Assembly (NCBI GenBank): GCA_907165275.2
Contig: OU015674.1
Span: 2,598,501-2,662,500 of the forward strand
Direction: 5' to 3'
Length of the DNA stretch: 64,000 nt
DNA from: Zygaena filipendulae
Lineage: Eukaryota; Arthropoda; Insecta; Lepidoptera; Zygaenidae
The position numbers and the translations under genes were made by a program. The notes beneath the pieces were generated by a model. The model had not been told where the DNA came from. It saw only the letters and a list, made by a program, of their open reading frames with translations, and ran no database searches. Shown here piece after piece: positions 22,901 through 31,900 of the stretch. The first letter of the stretch is position 1. Each line of letters begins with the position of its first letter.

Positions 22901-25900
22901 CCTGCTTCTCATCAGGTAGCGAGTCGACTGCCCGCCGAAACTATCCATCGAAAGTGAAAACGTTTCTAACTAAATTTCATCCACTCCTTGGGCAAATTTC
23001 AATAGTGTAACTTTTTTTTCAAAATGGCGGAAAAAAACATGGCCGCCGAACAAAATTCAAACTCGATTATCTCTGAAACTATAGGAGTCTGATGAGGGGT
23101 GCTCAAACAAATGTCATAGAGGTCGATGGGGGGCAACCGCCTGGCGTGGTAAAAATCCAAAATGGCGGATTCAAAATGGCGGCCGAAAAAAAAGTTGACC
23201 CGATCCGGGTGAGGTTCGGCATCCGGGGGTTTTTGGGGTCGCTGATGCCGAATATCGAATCAGTTTTTCGATTGCGTTATTTTTCAAGATGGCCGCCGAA
23301 CATTAGTTGTTTGTATGGGGAAATTGTTTCGGCCCTGGCTCGGAAACTATCGGCCGTGGGTATTGAAAAAAAATTTGTACAGTTGGTGGTGCACTATCTT
23401 CTTTTATCGGGATATAAATAATTCCAAGATGGCGGACGGATTCGAAATGGCTGGCGAAAAAAAGTTAAGCATAATTGTTCTCCCAGAAGGAGTATCTCTA
23501 GGTCGATCTAATGTATTTAAGATGTGGAAAGGAGGTTTCTGTGATTGTGGGAAAACCTTGACATCTTCGATTCCTGCTCCTCATCAGGTAGTGAGTTGAC
23601 TGCCCGCCGAAACTATCCATCAAAAGTAAAACTGTTACTTACAAAGTTTGATCCACACCTTGGGCAAATTTCAATAGTGAAACTTTTTTTTCAAAATGGC
23701 GGAAAAAATCATGGCCGCCGAACAAAATTCAAACTCGATCATCTCCGAAACTAAAAGAGTCAGGTCCCCCCGTGCTCGAACAAATAGAGGTCAATGGGGG
23801 GCAACCGGGCACAGGGCGACCAAGCCTCGCGAGCTGCTCGCAGCTCGCGCACAGGGCGAATCTAGTATTATACTATAGATATATGTATACACACCCAGAC
23901 TGGAAAATGGAACCCTGTGTTCATCACACTAAGTCCACCCCCCACCGGGAATCGAACCCGGGATCGATAGTGAGTGTCTCCTTTGTCGATTTAGTGCTAC
24001 CACCTATAGTTCCTGCACGTTCCCTATAAGAGTTATGCAATTAAAACTTTATATGTTTGATAAGTCCGCTATTGACAACATATCTCGAGAATTTCGTTTA
24101 TCTGGTATAAACCAAATCCAAGTTATAAAGGTTCAAAAAAACGACGAAGCGCTTCGAGAAAAGATAGGTAGTGCTCCCGCTTCGCTTGGCTCGTCTTGGA
24201 GATAAAAAATCTTAATATAAAGTCTTTTCAGATGATTTGAATGGTGGTGGCGATTCGTCGAGTGTACGGAGCTGTGCCGGAAGTGACAACAATGAAATCA
24301 AATCGGGTTCGTGTTTATTGGAATTTTCACTTATGTGTAGTGGTTTGATATCTGCATGATTTCTGCGTCAGAGCCAACCCACACGGTGCGGTGCGGCTCA
24401 GGTCAGGCGCCTGAGCGGCGCCGCTGCGGTATATTACATACAAAAATGCGTTGTGGCCACGCGGCGCCGCGCTCGCTTCGGAGTAGAGACGGGCGGGAAG
24501 CTTCCCCTTTGGTGGCGGTCGAGCCATATCATCCATCCAGTAGGGGGAGCACGAATTTTTTCGCTATCGTCTAGTCGATATCGTCGTAATGTCAAAGCGT
24601 TTTTTTGTATGGAAAATGAACGACACTGGATAGATGGCGCTGTTCATTTTCCATACAAAAAAATGCTCGATATCGACTAGACGAGAGCGACAAAATTCGT
24701 GCTCCACCTACTGCTCCCGCTACAATGTGTCGTTTTTTGGCGCGATCTGTTGTGGTGCTTCTCTAACCATTACACATTACATTTCTTGCGACACAACGCG
24801 CGTTTTCGCTAGGGCTGTTGATAAAATACATCGAAATATCGATATTATCTATTATTTAGAAATATCGATATTTATTACTAATACTTTTTTGGACGACATA
24901 AAAAAAGTGCTACATTAGGTAGCCATTAGCAAAACGATAAACTAAATTACACATAATATTTGTATTTATTTACAGAAACCCACAATGACCAGTTGCACCT
25001 GGACTTTAAGTGCAACGAGTGCGGCGGCGAGATAATCGGGTAAGTGTCGTGATCACTCGAGCTCCCTGTACGTATGTAGCTGCTGTGTGCAGGTGTTCCT
25101 AATTTATGGGTTCCGATTCTCGTGGGTCCCTCTTCTAATGTCCGATAAGTGGTGTGGCCCTCTAAATATACAGGAATAATTATTTTTTATTCACGAACTC
25201 ACAAACTCTGAATTCCCCAGGGAATTCTGGATAAAAAGTACCCTAAATCACTCTGGATCACTGTAGCTCCCTATAAGTGAAAGAATTTTTAAAATCAATT
25301 CAGTAGATTCAGAGATTACCCACTACAAACTCACGAACTCAGAAACTCCGGAGTTCCCGAGGGAATTCCGAGATAAAAAGTACCTTATATCACTCTGGAT
25401 CACTGTAACTCCTTATATGTGAAAGAAGTTTTGAAATCGTGTCAGTAGATCTAGAGATTACCCACTACAAACTCACAAACTCTAGAGTTCCCGCGGGAAC
25501 TCCGAAGTAAAAAGTACCCTATTTATCACTGTGGATCACTGTAGCTCCCTATAAGTGAAATTTTTTTTTAAATTGGTTCAGTAGATCCAGAGATTACCCA
25601 CTACGAACTCACGAACTCACAAACTCCGGAGTTCCCGAGAGAATTCCGGGATAAAAAGTACCTTATATCACTCTGGATCACTGTAACTCCTTATCAGAAG
25701 AAGAAGAAGAAAATACATTTATTTCAGCACAACACACAAGAAAAAGATACAAACAGAAGCAATGCCTAATCTAAATTTGTACACAATATATATCTCTTGC
25801 ATGCTCTGCCGAATAAGTGAAAGAAGTTTTAAAATCGGGTCAGTAGATCCAGAGATTACCCACTACAAACTCACGAACTCACAAACTCTGGAGTTCCCGT

Positions 25901-28900
25901 GGAAATTCCGAAGTAAAAAGTACCCTATTTATCACTGTGGATCACTGGAGCTCCCTATAAGTGAAATAATTTTTAAAATTGGTTCAGTAGATCCAGAGAT
26001 TACCCACTACAAACTCACTAAATCCGGAGTTCCCGCGGGAATTCTGAAGTAAAAAGTACCCTATATAATTTAGGATCACTGTAGCTCCCTATAAGTGAAA
26101 GAATTTTTAAAATCGATTCAGTAGATCCAGAGATTACCCACTACAAACTCACGAACGGATTATTACCGTCTGCCAACACGAACGTCCCCCACGTGGTGGC
26201 AGATGGTCTCACTTATGGCTATCCACCCCCGCGGGGGTGGTTGACCATAGTGATCCAGAATATATAACCGTCTGCCCCCAGCATCAACTTAAACGGTCGC
26301 AGATGACCAGTTGTATATGACTATCGGCCTCCACATGTGGCAGACAGGAATCCAAACTGTAATTATCTGCCCTCAAATCCTCCTATGATATTATTAAGTT
26401 AACTTCAGATAGAGATTGGTAAATAAATTTATTTTTTATTTTTTTTTTGATCCTAGGAGGTGATTTCAATGCTAAACATACTCATTGGGGTTCTAGACTG
26501 ACAACCACGAAAGGCAGAGAATTATTACTTGCCATCAAAGAAGCAAATTGTGACGTAATGTCAACAGGGAAACCAACCTACTGGCCCACTGATACCACTA
26601 AAGTCCCAGACCTGATCGATTTTTTTATATTAAAAAATATATCAAATAAATTCATGAAAATTGAGGAAGGCTATGATATGAATTCAGATCATTCACCTAT
26701 AATCTTAACCTTAAGTGAACGTATTATTTTAAAAGAAAATAATCCAACTTTAGTGGATAAAAACACTGATTGGGAAAGCTTTAAGTCAGATCTAGACAAC
26801 GTCATAAATCTAAAGGTTCCCCTAAAAACTACGGAGCATTTAGAACTAGAAGTAAATGAATTTGTATTAAATATCCAGCAATGTGCCTGGAACAATACAC
26901 CCAAACCCAAGAAAAAAGGCATTGGCAACGTGTATCCATTAGAAATCAGAAACCTGATAGCAGAAAAACGAAAACTTAGAAAACAATGGCAAATAACGAG
27001 GTGTCCACTCTATAAAAAAATGCTAAATAACCTCACAAAGCAATTAAAGAGAAAAATTAGTAATTTCCACAATGATTCGATGACTACTCATCTTAGTCAA
27101 TTAACAAATGACCGCTCAACAGACTACTCACTGTGGAAAGTGACAAAAAATTTAAAAAGGCCTATTACCCAAGTCTCTCCTATTAAATTAGAAAACGGCC
27201 GTTGGGCAGTAAGTAACGCTCAAAAAGCTGCAAAATTTGCTGAACATCTTGAGAAGATTTTCCAACCACATGAAAACAATGAGCTTGGAATAATGCTAGA
27301 TGAACCTTTATTACAAGACGAACTAGAAATAAAACTCACGACGCCAAAAGAAGTCTCCAGAGAAATAAATCGCTTAAAGCAAAAGAAATCTCCAGGTTAC
27401 GATCTCATCACAGGTGAAGTCCTTCGTAACCTGCCTCGTAAAGCAATAGTAAAACTCACAACACTTATCAATGCTTCATTTAGACTAAAATATGTTCCAG
27501 GCATTTGGAAATTCGCCGAAGTCATTATGATTCCTAAACCAGGAAAACTAACACACGAGGTGACATCATACAGACCGATATCCCTCTTACCAGTAATAAG
27601 TAAACTATTTGAAAAACTTCTTATAAAAAGGATAAGACCTGTTGTAGACGATAGAAATTTAATCCCTGATTACCAATTCGGCTTCAGAGAAAAGCATTCT
27701 ACTATAGAACAAGTGCATAGATTAACTAATATTATTGAAAAATCTTTAGAAGAGAAAAAAGTCTGTTCCACTGTTTTTCTAGATGTCGCTAAAGCATTTG
27801 ATAAAGTGTGGCATGATGGACTGATTTACAAACTAAAGAAAATGCTTCCAAAACAATTTACAGATATTCTACAATCGTACTTATCTGACAGAATGTTTCG
27901 TATTAGACAAGAAGACTCATATTCAGAAATCAAGCAAATACAAGCTGGAGTACCACAAGGAAGTGTCTTAGGGCCGGTCCTTTACCTATTATACACATGT
28001 GATATTCCAATTCCAGAAAATATTACCATTGCAACCTTTGCGGATGACACAGCTATCATGGCTACAGGGGTCACTCACGAAGAAGCAGTGGAAAAGGTAC
28101 AATCTGCTGTTAACGTTATCTACAACTGGACCGCGAAATGGCGCATAAAACTAAATGAGTCGAAGTCAACTCACATAGATTTTACTAATAAAAAAACCTC
28201 ATATCACCCGGTGCACATACGTGACAATGTGATACCGTATGAAAATACAGCCAAATATTTGGGCATGACTCTTGACACCAAGCTCCGCTGGAGAGCTCAC
28301 GTCAAAAAGAAACGCGATGAACTGGAACTTCGCTACAGGAAGATGCATTGGCTGCTTGGGAGACACTCGGCGTTATCAGTGCACAACAAACTACTGCTGT
28401 ACAAACAAGTCCTAAGACCGATATGGACTTACGGTATTCAGCTGTGGGGCTGTACCAAACAGAGCAACGTGCAAATGATACAACGTTTTCAGAACAAAGT
28501 ACTCAGAGGTGTTGTAAACGCGCCTTGGTACATAAGAAACGAAGACCTCCATCGGGACCTCGGAGTGGAATCTGTTAACGATACTATCAAAAAATATGCC
28601 GAAGCTCACCAACACAGACTTCGTCACCATGTGAACGTCGAGGCCATCCAGCTCCTCGACAACACAAATATAAAACGAAGACTAAAAAGGACCAAACCTT
28701 TTGAGTTAGTGTAGTGTATAGTGATAGTGTATTTAGTGCTGTGAGTACTGTATCCAAAGAACACAAGAACAAAGTGTCTTCCCCTTAATAGAGACAATAA
28801 GAAAAGTGTTATTGGACACATTCTTAGTATAGTCTTGTTTAGAAGTTTAGGTCAAATTTAAAATACTTATTAGTCATAACTAGATTGGCTAGATTGTATT

Positions 28901-31900
28901 ATAATGATTTACCTCCTTGGGTATATCATACAAGAAAAAAAAAAAAAAAAAAATATTAAATTTGACAAAAAAAAAATTATTGTTAATTGTCGATCGTAAA
29001 TTACTTACCCTATTTTTAAGCGATTACTGTATAAAAATTAGATTTTTGTATAGGATTATCGTAAACTAAAAGACAAGATTTATTTGAACTATAATATCTA
29101 CGATGTGTAAAACCATGATCTCTCCGTAATATCACAGTTTAATAAAAAAAAAATATATATATAAAAATTTATAATTAATTAATAATTTTAAAATTCCTCA
29201 CGGGGGCGGATAGCACATAATTGTTACCGTCTGCCGCCGTGGCCCTAAGCCGCAGTGGCAGATGGTAATAACATATTCCCGTCTGCCCCCATTTTGTATA
29301 TGTGGGGGCGGATAGCCATAAGTAAGACCGTCTGCCACCATGTGGGGGATGTTCGTGGGGGCAGACGGTAATAATCCGAGATTCGGAGTTCCCGCGGGAA
29401 TTCCGGGATAAAAAGTACCCTATGACACTCAGGATCACTCTAGCTTCCCATAAGTGAAAGAATTTTAAAAATCAGTTCAGTAGATCCAGAGATTACCCCC
29501 TACAACGTCACAAACTCACAAACTTTTGCTCTTTATAAGGATATGAAGGGGTTATTCTTTAGTTAAGTGTGATACATAATATGTTGTGGGTTCCCTCTGC
29601 TAAAGTGTGGTATGAGGTACTGGGTCCGTTTTCATAAGTGTTATAAATTATAATATGTTTGTGGACCGTGGATGTGTGAAATCTCTGTGTGTTTCTCTGC
29701 ATTCTTCAAGCGTGTTGTCGTCGTTGGTCGCAGGTACCGCTACACGTGCGTGCAGTGCCTGGCCGTGGACCTGTGCGGCGCGTGCGAGGCGGGCGGCGCG
29801 CACCCGGCGCACTACGTGCTGCGCCTGCCGCGCCCGGAGCCCGCCGTGAGTGCGCGCCCTCCCCTCCCCGCCCCGCCGCTGCCACTAGTTAGGCGCAGGT
29901 ACCGCTACACGTGCGTGCAGTGCCTGACCGTGGACCTGTGCGGCGCGTGCGAGGCGGGCGGCGCGCACCCGGCGCACTACGTGCTGCGCCTGCCGCGCCC
30001 GGAGCCCGCCGTGAGTGCGCGCCCTCCCCTCCCCGCCCCGCCCCGCCCCGCCCCGCCCCGCTGCCACTAGCTAGGCGCAGGTACCGCTACACGTGCGTGC
30101 AGTGCCTGGCCGTGGACCTGTGCGGCGCGTGCGAGGCGGGCGGCGCGCACCCGGCGCACTACGTGCTGCGCCTGCCGCGCCCGGAGCCCGCCGTGAGTGC
30201 GCGCCCTCCCCTCCCCGCCCCGCCCCGCCCCGCCCCGCCCCGCCCCGCCCCGCCCCGCCCCGCTGCCACTAGCTAGGCGCCAGTCGCCGCTAACAGCCCG
30301 CTCTCTGTCGCAGGGCGCGGCCAAGGGCGTGCTGGAGACGCTGCGCGGTCTGCTGGACCAAGAGCCGCCGCTCCACCTCCCCCGAGACCGGTCAGTATTC
30401 ACATCCCCACCTTCATTATTGTCGCCTTCGTACTCACGTTACAATAACGCTTGAATACCTTTAAAATATCACCATTTCATTTTGCTGTACAAGCTCTCAG
30501 CTCACCAATATGTAAAAATATGATATTTTTCAGAATAAAAATGGAGTTAGACGATGAAGATCCGCTACATGAGCCGACCGGCCTCAGATCGCCGGAACCC
30601 ACTAGGGATGAATCTAATGATGAGTCTGAGGTAAGGTAAGGTTTCATAAATACATGGTTGACGTCATACTGAGCTGTAAAAAATCGTCAACTGGTTCGTG
30701 GAGGGGGGATTATGCGTCAGCTGCTTGCATGAACTTGTAAAAAAAAATAAGTTATAGTGTGCCCGGCGAAATTTAACTTCGTGATTGTTTAAATCAGTTG
30801 TGGGCAATTTTTCTTCCTTAAGGAAGGGCAGAAAGTTTATGAAATTTCGAAGGAGGGCCATAATTATAAAAAATGCATTTTGTTTGTCGTTTCGTCCTGT
30901 ACAGAGTTCACCCGCGCCCGCGTCTTTCGCCTCACCGAAACTACGCGACTTAACTCGTCTAGCTAGCTCCTTGATCTAACCGTAAAACTAAAATTATTTT
31001 CAGCATTTAATTACAATACATTTCGAAGGACTGCCGCGGGCCAGATTAAATCCTTTCGTGCGCCAGAGTTGAACCGCGGGCCGTACTTTGTCCAGCACTG
31101 GTTTAAACTTCCGCCACGAGCTCGTCGTGAGCAGAGCAACCCAAGTGGGCAGACTCAAGCGGGTTTGACACCGAATTCCAACCGATCAGTGGTAGCACAA
31201 ACCAATAATAATACTGCGTGTTTTTTGTCTTTTGTTATTTTGTTAATACCGTAATTAATGTAATTTTGTGGATCGGTATTCTGTTATTTTTATCTTTTTA
31301 GTGTAGGGCATTTTTGTTTTATTTGAAGTAGGTTTAATTTTTTTGTTAAAATTTTATTTTAATTTTCTACGGATTGAGGGACGTTCGGTCTACGTTAGGG
31401 AATATTTCGAAAAAACTTATTGAAATGGTCAATAAAATAATGCTCGCATTATTATAATCACATTCGATCGTTACTTTTTGCCATCGATTAAAGATATCGA
31501 GTCGAGAACAGTCTCATATCGATCGACTCGACCAAGCTCGACTGTACTCGATCAAGTACGCCTAGCCAATTTTGCTAATATACCCTGGAAGATTCTGTGT
31601 ATTGCTCAGATAAGCTACATCTTTAATGCGTCAGCTGACGGTCTTTCTACCGCTACACACGCAGCTGGTTGTGGTTTTCGTAATTTTGATTAAAATATTT
31701 AAACAATTACCTAGTTGGATTTAATTCGGCATTACAAGTCCATGCGAGCAGCTGACGCATATTCCCCCCTCCACGATGCAGCTGACAATTTTTTTCAGCT
31801 CAGTATGATGTCAACTATCTATGAAAAAAGTTTTAGCCGGTATACTATTACTTAATTATTATTTCGCTTATAAGTCACTCGAGATCTATTTAAAAAGATG

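Larger units (their letters stand above)
26157..29377. mobile_element. TIR composite with GTCTGCC repeats, carrying a Jockey-like retroelement
   Basis: The ends GGATTATTACCGTCTGCC and GGCAGACGGTAATAATCC are inverted repeats extending about 80 bp (26157-26236 and 29298-29377), including ACTTATGGCTATCC and its complement. Both subterminal zones contain repeated GTCTGCC/GGCAGAC words in both orientations. The element interrupts the ~130-bp array, whose units resume at 29378. No DNA-transposase gene is visible. The only ORF is a reverse transcriptase, most simply a nested retroelement. No convincing target duplication. Confidence 0.7.

Noticed and set aside
23930..24000. A functional tRNA gene on the minus strand
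   Set aside because: Only the T-arm/B box is perfect. No acceptor stem or anticodon arm can be folded, so it is a SINE head.
23092..24029. Several 60-109-aa ORFs with MAAEK/MADGF starts
   Set aside because: They are translations of the AAAATGGCGG blocks in the Helitron-like duplication.
25193..26156. Regular repeats that could suggest a CRISPR-like array
   Set aside because: The units are ~130 bp, diverged, contiguous and eukaryotic, with no unique spacers or cas genes.
24976..30192. Assignment of gene A to p62/ref(2)P because of the ZZ finger
   Set aside because: No PB1 or UBA domain or LIR-like segment was seen and the N-terminus is a transposase-type HTH; ZZ fingers occur in many proteins.
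29672..30454. Long overlapping ORFs in several frames on both strands around 29.7-30.4 kb
   Set aside because: They run through G+C-rich exon copies and (CCCCG)n spacers, where stops are rare. Only the frame matching splice phases and zinc ligands is credible.
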